Below, in pieces: positions 1-6,781 of a DNA stretch of 15,386 nt. The stretch lies in NCBI GenBank assembly GCA_021298045.1, contig JAJTHY010000030.1, positions 1 through 15,386 on the forward strand, read 5' to 3'. The first letter of the stretch is position 1; each line of letters starts with the position of its first letter. The translations under genes were made by a program, and so were the position numbers. A model generated the notes under the pieces. That model searched no databases, was not told where the DNA came from, and saw only the letters and a program-made list of their open reading frames with translations. This DNA is from Candidatus Jidaibacter sp. (GTDB lineage: Bacteria > Pseudomonadota > Alphaproteobacteria > Rickettsiales > Midichloriaceae).

Positions 1-141
1 GGCATGTAGCATTAAACATGCTGAAAAATTCCCAAAAACTCTTGGGAGGCACTAGCATTAAGGGTCTACGCAAGGTTGCTGGATGGAATAATGATGTCAT
101 TACAACTATCCTGCAAGCTAATTTTTAATGCGGTCGCCCTG
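1..141 (+). mobile_element. Right end of an ISAs1-type insertion sequence (cut by the window edge)
   Basis: The window opens inside an insertion sequence. A transposase tail ends at 128, and 13 bp further on the sequence gcggtcgccctg (130-141) resembles the CAGGG...-type terminal inverted repeat of ISAs1/H-repeat elements read in reverse, so I place the outer end at about 141. The left end lies outside the window, so neither the matching inverted repeat nor a target duplication can be checked. If the boundary is right, the flanking target sequence begins with gtattatctg at 142. The family call rests on the protein tail plus this terminus from memory and is moderately sure. Confidence 0.6.
3..128 (+). 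CDS. ISAs1-family transposase, C-terminal 41 residues (partial)
   Basis: The frame is open from the left edge (first full codon at 3) to a TAA at 126-128. The translated tail has the pattern of ISAs1 (H-repeat-associated) DDE transposases: an N-terminal HVALNMLK block (family form R-H/R-x-A-x-N-L-L-K), then a basic stretch with GLRKVAGW, close to the family's K-x-K-R-x-x-A-G-W, and a short hydrophobic end. The catalytic DDE residues would lie upstream, outside the window, so it cannot be said whether the copy is intact. Composition and frame give no sign of decay in the visible part. Another DDE family with a similar tail is possible but less likely. Confidence 0.6.
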   Translation, partial: HVALNMLKNSQKLLGGTSIKGLRKVAGWNNDVITTILQANF

Positions 142-265
142 GTATTATCTGTTTGAAAATTCGAGCGCTTATATTCTATTAAATATGAGTTGTGATATGA
201 TATTTTTTGCTTGTTTATAGTATTAATCCTTGCGAATAAAAATATTATGATTAAACTGCCATGAC

Positions 266-271
266 TATAAT
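266..271 (+). promoter_or_regulatory. Possible -10 box for secF
   Basis: A perfect TATAAT lies 20 bp before the secF start codon. No good -35 is present at 17 bp (tattat at 243-248). The 142-291 stretch between the insertion sequence and secF is AT-rich and shows no other gene. If it is used, the leader is only about 14 nt, without a clear Shine-Dalgarno sequence. Confidence 0.3.
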
Positions 272-291
272 TTTTACCACCTATTAACCAC

Positions 292-1209
292 ATGGGCTTA
301 CCGATACGGATAATACCAAGCAAAACGAACTTCAATTTTATAAAGTATAAAAGCTTTGCCCTTTTGTTCAGCTTACTTATAACCATTGCTGCTATCGGGT
401 TAGTGCTAGTAAAAGGTCTAAACTTTGGCATAGATTTCAGTGGCGGTATTGTTATGGAGCTCAGAGTGAGTGAGGACATAACAGTAGATAATATTCGTGC
501 CTCATTAACAAGATATGGTTATGGCGGTGCATTGATACAGAAAGTTGGTAATGGTGGGAACGTAATGATCAGAATTCAACCAAAAGATGTTGAATCTAGC
601 CAAGTGGAAGAGGTAAGAAAAATTCAAGAAATCCTTACCAGCACTGTAAGTTCGGAAATGGAATTTAGAAAGGTTGACTATGTTGGCCCTAAAGTGGGCA
701 GCGAATTTGTACTAAACGGTACATTGGCTTTAGTAGTCGCAATAATCGGAATGCTAGTATATATTTGGTTTAGATTTGATTGGCAATTTGGCCTTGGAGC
801 GGTTATCTCTCTTGCACATGATGCTATCATAACTTTAGGATTTTTCTCTATTAGTCAGTACGACTTTGACCTAACCTCGATAGCTGCAATCCTAACTATA
901 GTTGGATACTCTATCAATGATACCGTAGTTATATACGACCGTATACGCGAAAATTTGAGAAAGCACAGGGGTGGTGATATGGCTCACATCATTAACTTAA
1001 GCATCAATGAGACATTGTCTAGGACTATAATGACAGTTGCAACAACATTATTAGTATGCTTGGCATTGGCACTCTTTGGTGGCGAAGTTTTACGAGGCTT
1101 TAGTATGGCATTGTTATTTGGTATAGCGTTTGGCACATATTCCTCTATTTATGTTGCTGCGCCAGTATTGCTACATACAGGGCTTAAAAATATTAAAAAA
1201 CAATACTAA
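292..1209 (+). CDS. secF: Protein translocase subunit SecF
   Basis: SecF forms the SecDF complex of the inner membrane, which uses the proton gradient to help pull secreted proteins through SecYEG. The 305-residue product has the usual SecF length and order. A first membrane helix (about 20-40) leads into the FGIDFSGG motif (45-52). A periplasmic domain follows, then VGPKVG (131-136) before helix 2. The conserved core AHDAII (175-180) and ILTIVGYSINDTVVIYDRIREN (200-221) is complete, including the Asp and Arg residues typical of the family. Five further helices are visible to the C-terminus. The ATG at 292 gives the normal N-terminus, although no strong ribosome site precedes it. secD is not adjacent; an insertion-sequence end lies 150 bp upstream. 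The permease gene starts 20 bp downstream and is probably co-transcribed. Confidence 0.95.
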   Translation: MGLPIRIIPSKTNFNFIKYKSFALLFSLLITIAAIGLVLVKGLNFGIDFSGGIVMELRVSEDITVDNIRASLTRYGYGGALIQKVGNGGNVMIRIQPKDVESSQVEEVRKIQEILTSTVSSEMEFRKVDYVGPKVGSEFVLNGTLALVVAIIGMLVYIWFRFDWQFGLGAVISLAHDAIITLGFFSISQYDFDLTSIAAILTIVGYSINDTVVIYDRIRENLRKHRGGDMAHIINLSINETLSRTIMTVATTLLVCLALALFGGEVLRGFSMALLFGIAFGTYSSIYVAAPVLLHTGLKNIKKQY

Positions 1210-1229
1210 CCTAAGTTTATAGGAGAAAC

Positions 1230-2687
1230 ATGAGTATAAAGAAATATTTCAGGTGCAGATCTGTTGAAGGATTGATAGAAGAAGCGCAAAAATCTAAAGA
1301 CCTTAGTCGCTCTTTAAGTGCTTTTCAATTGGTAATGCTTGGGATAGGGGCAATTATTGGAGCGGGGATATTTGTATTTACAGGCTCTGCTGCAGGTCAA
1401 CATGCTGGCCCTGCTATTACTTTATCTTTTATGCTGGCTGGCCTTGCTTGTGCTTGCGTTGCCTTATGTTATGCTGAGCTTGCATCTATGATACCGGTTT
1501 CTGGAAGCTCTTACACATATGCATATTCATCTCTTGGGGAGCTCCCAGCTTGGATTATAGCTTGTATGATTATGCTCACATACTGCTTGGGAGCAGCTTC
1601 TGTGGCAAGTGGTTGGTCTGGATATGCACAAAGCTTTTTAGCTGATTACAACATTTTCTTTCCAGTTATTTTAAGTGACTCCTTCGGCACGGTGGTGCAA
1701 CTGGATGATGGCACTACTGTTACCACATTATTTGACCTACCAGCATTAATGATTGTGGCTTTAGTTACCTTTGTTGTATTCAAAGGTTCTGAAACTTCAG
1801 CTTGGGTTAACACAATTATTGTATTTATAAAAATGTTTGTGTTATTTGCATTTATTGTGCTTGGCGCAACCAAAATTGATCCAGCAAATTGGCATCCTTT
1901 TATTCCAAAAAATACTGGGGTATTTGGTGAATTTGGATGGTCTGGGGTTATTTCTGGAGCTTCAGTTATATTCCTTGCATATACTGGTTTTGATGCTGTT
2001 GCAACAGCTGCACAGGAAACAAAAAATCCTAAGCGCGATTTGCCTATAGGCATAATTGGATCGCTACTTGTATGTATTTTTGTGTATGTGCTAGTTTCGG
2101 CAGTATTAACTGGAATAGTACCTTATAAAGAATTAAACGTTGCAGAACCTATGGCTATAGCTCTTAACAAGATGAACATGCCATGGTTTTCAGTTGTGAT
2201 TAAAATTGGTGCAATTGCAGGTCTCACAACGGTTGTGTTGGTTCTTATATACGGTGCTGTCAGAATTCTTTATGCTGTAACGCATGATGGTTTGCTGCCT
2301 AAGTTCCTATCTAAAACCCATAAGAAAACGCATACACCACATATACTAACCTTCCTTGTAGGTCTTCTTGTAGCAACGCTTGGTTCAGTACTTAGCGTGG
2401 ATAAACTTGTTAAACTTGCTAATTTTGGCGCGCTTGTCACCTTTAGCATAGTTTGCATAGGAACCATATATTTGCGTTATAAAAAGCCTAATATTAAGCG
2501 TGAATTTAGATGCCCGCTTGTTCCGTTTATTCCTCTTGCTGGCACAGCTCTTTTAATAAGTATTTTAAGTAGCTTACCTAAAGAGATATTTTTATATGCT
2601 GGTATATGGACGGGTTTCATGCTTTTGGTGTATTTCCTATACGGAAGCAAACACAGTCATCTTTTGCATCCAAGGAAGCATAATTAA
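1230..2687 (+). CDS. APC-superfamily cationic amino-acid permease (CAT/YfnA type)
   Basis: This is an inner-membrane amino-acid transporter of the APC superfamily. The 485 residues form about 12-14 hydrophobic helices. The first helix carries the family signature GIGAIIGAGIFV (about 38-49), whose glycines form the broken substrate-binding helix. The next block, with CYAELASMIPVSGSSYTYAY, is typical of bacterial relatives of mammalian CAT transporters. A further conserved block, YTGFDAVATAAQETKNPKRDLP, lies near residues 251-272. The substrate cannot be read from sequence; cationic or broad amino-acid uptake is the family inference. The start at 1230 is supported by AGGAG at 1221-1225. It lies 20 bp after secF on the same strand. 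A host-dependent bacterium would plausibly use it to import amino acids. Confidence 0.88.
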   Translation: MSIKKYFRCRSVEGLIEEAQKSKDLSRSLSAFQLVMLGIGAIIGAGIFVFTGSAAGQHAGPAITLSFMLAGLACACVALCYAELASMIPVSGSSYTYAYSSLGELPAWIIACMIMLTYCLGAASVASGWSGYAQSFLADYNIFFPVILSDSFGTVVQLDDGTTVTTLFDLPALMIVALVTFVVFKGSETSAWVNTIIVFIKMFVLFAFIVLGATKIDPANWHPFIPKNTGVFGEFGWSGVISGASVIFLAYTGFDAVATAAQETKNPKRDLPIGIIGSLLVCIFVYVLVSAVLTGIVPYKELNVAEPMAIALNKMNMPWFSVVIKIGAIAGLTTVVLVLIYGAVRILYAVTHDGLLPKFLSKTHKKTHTPHILTFLVGLLVATLGSVLSVDKLVKLANFGALVTFSIVCIGTIYLRYKKPNIKREFRCPLVPFIPLAGTALLISILSSLPKEIFLYAGIWTGFMLLVYFLYGSKHSHLLHPRKHN

Positions 2688-2918
2688 GATAAGCTTATAT
2701 GGCCTTAAAAAGCAGTTAAAAGCTGTTTGACAGTGTTTGCAAAATATGGTTTATATAGCGCATAATACCAAGTCTAAAAAATAATTTAGCATAATTGCAT
2801 ATCTTTGGGGTAGACCTACTTGAGGAAAAAGTATTTGGTATATAAAATACTAAAGCCCTTTTTCCACTTGGTACTTGCCCAAAATTTAAGAACTTTTACT
2901 TAAATTATTTTCGGGATT
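2688..2918. other. AT-rich spacer with short inverted and direct repeats
   Basis: No gene is visible here. The stretch holds several small repeats. TACCAAGT (2766-2773) is repeated inverted as ACTTGGTA (2866-2873). ATTTGGTATA occurs at 2833-2842 and again, inside the tRNA promoter, at 2916-2925. A 7-bp hairpin AGTATTT/AAATACT starts near 2830. A perfect 8-bp hairpin AATTTAAG/CTTAAATT (2883-2906) lies just upstream of the promoter. None is followed by a convincing T-run, so I do not call a Rho-independent terminator, though the last hairpin could slow polymerase coming from the permease gene. Confidence 0.5.
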
Positions 2919-2927
2919 TGGTATAAT
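2899..2927 (+). promoter_or_regulatory. Extended -10 promoter for tRNA-Ala and downstream genes
   Basis: A perfect TATAAT at 2922-2927 is preceded by TG at 2919-2920, giving a TGnTATAAT extended -10. The -35 at the usual distance (CTTAAA, 2899-2904, 17-bp spacer) is poor, as is normal for extended -10 promoters. Transcription would start near 2934, about 30 nt before the mature tRNA. Confidence 0.7.
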
Positions 2928-2929
2928 AC

Positions 2930-2953
2930 CCACTTACGAAAGTGGTAATCCAC
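2930..2953 (+). other. Two mutually exclusive small hairpins in the pre-tRNA leader
   Basis: CCACTT-ACGA-AAGTGG (2930-2945) and GTGG-TAAT-CCAC (2942-2953) share the GTGG segment, so only one can form. The first may be only partly transcribed if the start site is near 2934. It may simply be part of the 5' leader removed by RNase P. Confidence 0.35.
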
Positions 2954-2963
2954 GAAAATTTAA

Positions 2964-3039
2964 GGGGCTATGGCGCAGTTGGTAGCGCGTTTGAATGGCA
3001 TTCAAAAGGTCAGCGGTTCGAACCCGCTTAGCTCCACCA
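2964..3039 (+). tRNA. tRNA-Ala (anticodon GGC)
   Basis: The 76-nt cloverleaf is complete. The acceptor GGGGCTA pairs with TAGCTCC. The D arm is GCGC...GCGC with GTTGGTA in the loop. The anticodon stem TTTGA/TCAAA encloses the loop ATGGCAT, giving anticodon GGC, which reads GCC and GCU codons. The T arm is AGCGG-TTCGAAC-CCGCT. Position 3 is G and position 70 is U: this G3:U70 wobble is the classic identity mark for alanyl-tRNA synthetase and supports the call independently. Discriminator A and CCA (3037-3039) are encoded. The next gene begins 13 bp later, so the tRNA and the transporter message are probably cut from one transcript. Confidence 0.98.
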
Positions 3040-3052
3040 TTTTAAAAGGTGC

Positions 3053-3901
3053 ATGAGTACAATAGATTTTATATTAATTCTTTTTTCTGCAATGCTTCAT
3101 GCAGGATGGAACTTCTATACAAAAAAAACGGAAGCGAATAAGATATCTATATTATGGCTTGGTTGGTGTATAGCTGGAATATTAACTTTCCCACTGGCTG
3201 TTATTTTTACTGACTTCTCAAATTTCAATGCCAATTGGATACCATTTTTCATACTAACGGGTGTAGCGCATGCTTTGTACTTATATACATTAGGCATGTC
3301 TTATAATATTGGGGAAATGTCACTTATATACCCAATATCTAGAGGGTTAGCTATTTTTTTCACCATCTCAATAATGCTTATTTTGAAGTTAGAAGTTATT
3401 TCCGCCCAAGGAGCTCTGGGTGTAATATTTCTGATTTTAGGTATTATCTTTGTCGCAATTAAACGTTTGGGAGACTTAGAAAAACGTGAGGTGATGATGC
3501 TCTCTGCTCGTACAGGCATGTTCATTTCCACTTATTCTATCATCGATAAAATAAGTTTAAATTATATACCTCCACTGTTTTACATTAATATGATGTTTAT
3601 TATAACCTCTCTCATAATGTGCCCAATAGTTATGAAGCGTTTAAACGGTCATACCTGGGCCGTGATAAAGCGGTACAAATTTTATAGTGGTGCCATTGGT
3701 TTGGTAAGCTTTTTTACTTATTATTTAGTGTTACTCGCCATGCAATCCTCTCCGGCATCTTATGTAGTGGCCCTACGGGAACTCTCTATTGTGTTTGGGA
3801 GCGTGCTTGGTATGTGGCTCTTGAAAGAAGAGAAAAGTCGTCGTAAGATTGCGGGTATATGTGGTATAGTCTTCGGGGCTTATATTATCAAAACCTCTTA
3901 A
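3053..3901 (+). CDS. EamA/DMT-family membrane transporter
   Basis: This is a 282-residue polytopic inner-membrane protein of the drug/metabolite transporter superfamily. It shows about ten hydrophobic helices arranged as two EamA-like repeats of five: one from residue 5 to about 137, the other from about 150 to 280. The first helix has the LHAGWNFYTKK pattern common in the family. The end of each repeat has the charged turn expected at the cytoplasmic side (KRLGDLEKRE in the middle, LLKEEKSRRK near the end). The substrate cannot be deduced; relatives export or exchange metabolites, amino acids or S-adenosylmethionine. The ATG at 3053 has AAAGG at 3045-3049. The gene follows tRNA-Ala by 13 bp and precedes glyS by 18 bp, so all three probably share the tRNA promoter. 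Confidence 0.85.
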   Translation: MSTIDFILILFSAMLHAGWNFYTKKTEANKISILWLGWCIAGILTFPLAVIFTDFSNFNANWIPFFILTGVAHALYLYTLGMSYNIGEMSLIYPISRGLAIFFTISIMLILKLEVISAQGALGVIFLILGIIFVAIKRLGDLEKREVMMLSARTGMFISTYSIIDKISLNYIPPLFYINMMFIITSLIMCPIVMKRLNGHTWAVIKRYKFYSGAIGLVSFFTYYLVLLAMQSSPASYVVALRELSIVFGSVLGMWLLKEEKSRRKIAGICGIVFGAYIIKTS

Positions 3902-3919
3902 ACGCAATTATGGTTGAAT

Positions 3920-5455
3920 ATGTCTGAACTATTACTCGAAATTTTTTCTGGAGAAATACCAGCGCGCATGCAAAAGAATGCTGAGGAAAAGTTCAGTCAA
4001 ATGTTAGCGCAAGCCATTATGGACACTTTCACTGGTGATTTCATATGTAAATCATGGATAACTCCAAGAAGACTTGGTGTTGCAATAAACGGATTCAAAC
4101 TTGAATTAAAACAAATTACCCAAGAGCTAAGAGGGCCACGTGTGGATGCCCAAGCTCAAGCCTTAGCTGGATTTTTAAAAAAGAATAATTTACAAGCAAC
4201 CCAGTTAGAGAAGCGCGGTGATTATTATTTCGCAGTTCTAAACAAAGTGGATGAGGATCCAGCCGACACGCTTAAAGATATCATCATTACAACGCTAAAA
4301 AATTTTGTTTGGCCAAAATCTATGATTGATGGAGATCATGATCTAAGGTGGGTGCGCCCAATCAGATCTATTTTGTGTTTATTAAATGGAAAAACTTTAG
4401 AGTTTGCCTATCATCACATAAAAAGCGGCAATATAACTTACGGGCACAGGTTTATGTCGCCTGCTCCTATTGAAGTTTCTTCATATTCGGATTACTTAGG
4501 AAAACTTGAAAAAGCCTATGTTGTAGTGGATCATGAGACACGTAGACAGAGCATTTTGCAACAAGCTACCAAGGCTCTAGCAGATAAAGGCGTTGAACTA
4601 ATTGCGGATGGTGAGCTATTAGATGAAATAGCAGGGCTTGTTGAGTATCCAAAAGTATTTGTTTCTCAAATCCAACCTGAATTTATGAAGTTACCCAGAG
4701 AAGTGTTGATAATTACGCTCAAGCATCATCAGCGCTATTTGATGACAGATATGCAAACAAAAGATGGAGATACAGTTTTATCACCATACTATTTAATAGT
4801 TGCCAATATAGACCCTATAGATGGAGGGGAGGCTCTAATAGAAGGTAACAATAAAGTGCTTTCCGCAAGATTAAGCGACGCTAAATTTTTCTATGAGCTG
4901 GATCTAAAATCTAAGTTAGCTGATCGCATAGAAAATATTAAGTCTCTAACCTTCCATGCAGATATTGGTTCTGTGCATGCTAAGCAGTTAAGCGTATCTG
5001 CTTTAGCTACTGGAATTTGCTTCGAGCTTGATTTGGATCCTAGCATAATTGAAAGAGCTGCCATGCTTGCTAAGTGTGATCTCACCACCAACATGGTGAA
5101 GGAATTTCCAGAATTGCAAGGAATAATGGGGTATTATTATGCAATTGCAAGCGGCGAAAGCACGGAGATGGCTATTTGTATAAGGGATCATTATAAACCA
5201 CAGGGACCAAGTGATAGATTGCCAGAGGGTATTATGGCATCTGTATTAGCGCTTGCAGATAAATTAGACACCTTAAACCAAATGTTTGCGATCAACATCA
5301 AGCCCACTGGGTCCAAGGATCCATTTGCTCTCAGGAGGGCAGCTATCGGTGCTTTAAGAATTATAGCGGATAATAGCTTTGACTTAGATCTTGGTGCTAT
5401 TGGTGTTAGAGAAGATGTTATAAGTTTCTTAAAAGAACGCTCTGGTAATTCTTGA
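3920..5455 (+). CDS. glyS: Glycyl-tRNA synthetase beta subunit, C-terminally truncated
   Basis: GlyS pairs with GlyQ as an alpha2-beta2 enzyme that charges tRNA-Gly; the beta subunit carries most of the tRNA contacts. The N-terminus (SELLLEIFSGEIPARMQKNA) is typical and fixes ATG 3920 over TTG 3914. The HD-like domain has the conserved CDLTTNMVKEFPELQGIMG block and the DPFALRRAA motif near residue 467. After DVISFLKER the protein stops at 511 residues. Family members are about 660-690 residues long, so roughly 150 are missing. These correspond to the DALR-type anticodon-binding domain. I translated the following bases in the other two plus frames and saw nothing resembling that domain, so a simple frameshift is unlikely; deletion or rearrangement is more probable. 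The partner gene glyQ is not in the window, although it is often directly upstream. Confidence 0.9.
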   Translation: MSELLLEIFSGEIPARMQKNAEEKFSQMLAQAIMDTFTGDFICKSWITPRRLGVAINGFKLELKQITQELRGPRVDAQAQALAGFLKKNNLQATQLEKRGDYYFAVLNKVDEDPADTLKDIIITTLKNFVWPKSMIDGDHDLRWVRPIRSILCLLNGKTLEFAYHHIKSGNITYGHRFMSPAPIEVSSYSDYLGKLEKAYVVVDHETRRQSILQQATKALADKGVELIADGELLDEIAGLVEYPKVFVSQIQPEFMKLPREVLIITLKHHQRYLMTDMQTKDGDTVLSPYYLIVANIDPIDGGEALIEGNNKVLSARLSDAKFFYELDLKSKLADRIENIKSLTFHADIGSVHAKQLSVSALATGICFELDLDPSIIERAAMLAKCDLTTNMVKEFPELQGIMGYYYAIASGESTEMAICIRDHYKPQGPSDRLPEGIMASVLALADKLDTLNQMFAINIKPTGSKDPFALRRAAIGALRIIADNSFDLDLGAIGVREDVISFLKERSGNS

Positions 5456-5596
5456 GGACATGTATACTCGTGGGGTGTACTATTTTCTCAATATGTTTTT
5501 ATTCTTGCTGGATGTCGGTCTAAAAATGTGCATAATATATTCTTAAGTGATTGAGTTTGCATAGCCTATAGCGTTTGCTTTGCACCCGCTATTTTA

Positions 5597-5625
5597 TTCA
5601 AACTAAGCCACTTATATGTTATATA
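5597..5625 (+). promoter_or_regulatory. Putative promoter for the zf-CHCC gene
   Basis: TTCAAA (5597-5602) and TATATA (5620-5625) are 17 bp apart, and TG at 5617-5618 makes an extended -10. Transcription would start near 5632, giving a very short leader before ATG 5641. This also argues against the upstream in-frame TTG at 5575. The rest of 5456-5640 shows no gene. Confidence 0.45.
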
Positions 5626-5640
5626 AACACATTGCTTGAT

Positions 5641-5820
5641 ATGATTGCTGATAAAAAAATTGTTAATCAAAAGGATGTAAGCTGTGACGGCGGAAACGGT
5701 CCTTTAGGTCATCCAAAAGTATACTTGCAAATTAAGCATGACAAAAGCGAGATTACTTGCCCGTATTGCGGCAAAGAATTTGTTTATGTGGAAAATCGCC
5801 ATTCCGAAGAATCTGTGTGA
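5641..5820 (+). CDS. zf-CHCC zinc-finger protein (NDUFS6-like)
   Basis: This 59-residue protein has the zf-CHCC pattern: Cys15, His24 in GHPKVYLQI, then Cys40 and Cys43 in CPYCGKEF. The four residues should bind one zinc ion. The family is the bacterial relative of the mitochondrial complex I subunit NDUFS6/NUMM, where the zinc domain helps assemble the peripheral arm, and it is common in Alphaproteobacteria. A role in NADH dehydrogenase is the family inference. The frame is open further upstream (TTG 5575), but conservation begins only after residue 10 of the ATG form and the likely promoter overlaps the longer version, so I use ATG 5641. No clear ribosome site is present. It ends 10 bp before the end of the converging gpsA. 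Confidence 0.85.
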   Translation: MIADKKIVNQKDVSCDGGNGPLGHPKVYLQIKHDKSEITCPYCGKEFVYVENRHSEESV

Positions 5821-5830
5821 TATAGCTAAA

Positions 5831-6781
5831 TCAGTCACGACTCATCAAAGTTATTAGTGAATCAGAAACCTTTTTATTGTTAAAAAGTATCTCATAAACC
5901 TCCTCGCAAATAGGCATGGGGATTTTCCTTTGCGATGCCAACCCTTTAATTGCTTTTGCAGTACAAAACCCTTCTATAGTTTTGCTGCAATCTTTGAGTA
6001 TATCGCCTAGGTACCCTTGCTCGCCAATTGCTAAACCAAAAGCGAAATTGCGAGATGTATTAGAGCCACATGTTAGCATTAAGTCTCCGATCCCGGCTAG
6101 CCCAAACACCGTATCTTTTACTCCACCTAGCTCACATACTAAGCGCTCCATTTCCACCAAGCTTCTGCAAACTAGCGCAGCCTTGGCATTTTCGCCATAT
6201 CCAGCGCCGATAGCAATTCCCGCTGCAATCGCAATAACGTTTTTTACCGCTCCACATGCTTCAACACCGATTACGTCAGATGACCTATATACCCGCATAT
6301 TATTGTACATTAAAGCGTCTTTCAGTGCAGCGGTTAAATCTTCATTTTGACTCGCAACCACGGTAGCAGCCGGCAAGCCTTTTGCTATTTCACTAGCAAA
6401 ATTTGGCCCAGAAAGTATAGCAAAGCTATTTGTAATTTTAGTGTTAGAAAAAATCTGATGCCCAAGTTCATGGGTATAAACTTCTATGCCCTTTGAAAGT
6501 AATAAAAATGGTTTATTGCGCAAAGGAAGAATTTTATCGCTACTTAAAAAATCTCTAATAATCTGAAATGGTATGGCGATAACTATTACATCACATTTTT
6601 TCAATTCTTCCAGAGATTTTACCCCTGTAACTTCGCGCTTAGAATTGATGTTATCAATAACTTCCGAACTCCTATCCCAAAGCAAAACTTTATTGCCATT
6701 ACTTGCTGCTAATTTGGCAAATGCGCTTCCCCATGCTCCTGCCCCAATTATACCAAAACTTAATTTTCGCCCTTGGGTCAT
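5831..6781 (-). CDS. gpsA: Glycerol-3-phosphate dehydrogenase [NAD(P)+]
   Basis: GpsA reduces dihydroxyacetone phosphate to sn-glycerol 3-phosphate in the cytoplasm, which supplies the backbone of phospholipids. The 316-residue product has the N-terminal Rossmann motif GAGAWGSA (13-20). It also has LLSKGIE (94-100), GPNFASEIAKGLPAA (125-139) and the helical C-terminal domain with GVEACGAVKNVIAIAAG (172-188), where Lys180 matches the family's catalytic lysine. SNTSRNFAFG, the substrate-binding NTSRN type, is present near residue 255. The segment after the first beta-strands (VIDNINSKREVTGVKSLEEL) looks about a dozen residues shorter than in typical enzymes, apparently a harmless loop loss. It overlaps the end of recJ by four bases (ATGA, 6778-6781) and is probably translated by coupling from the recJ message. 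Confidence 0.96.
   Translation of the reverse strand: MTQGRKLSFGIIGAGAWGSAFAKLAASNGNKVLLWDRSSEVIDNINSKREVTGVKSLEELKKCDVIVIAIPFQIIRDFLSSDKILPLRNKPFLLLSKGIEVYTHELGHQIFSNTKITNSFAILSGPNFASEIAKGLPAATVVASQNEDLTAALKDALMYNNMRVYRSSDVIGVEACGAVKNVIAIAAGIAIGAGYGENAKAALVCRSLVEMERLVCELGGVKDTVFGLAGIGDLMLTCGSNTSRNFAFGLAIGEQGYLGDILKDCSKTIEGFCTAKAIKGLASQRKIPMPICEEVYEILFNNKKVSDSLITLMSRD

Noticed and set aside
66..479. Minus-strand 137-residue open frame across the insertion-sequence end and the start of secF
   Set aside because: It is antisense to two real coding segments, shows no recognisable motif and has a composition expected of a shadow frame.
1646..2053. Minus-strand 135-residue open frame inside the permease gene
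   Set aside because: Fully antisense to a well-supported transporter, with no ribosome site or domain.
2700..2735. Hairpin AAGCAG/CTGTTT after the permease gene as a terminator
   Set aside because: The stem includes a wobble pair and is not followed by a T-run.
5456..5575. Possible frameshifted remainder of glyS
   Set aside because: All three plus frames were read; the longest (to about 5545) does not resemble the anticodon-binding domain.
5916..6350. Plus-strand 144-residue open frame opposite gpsA
   Set aside because: Proline/serine/alanine-rich shadow of the conserved gpsA frame.
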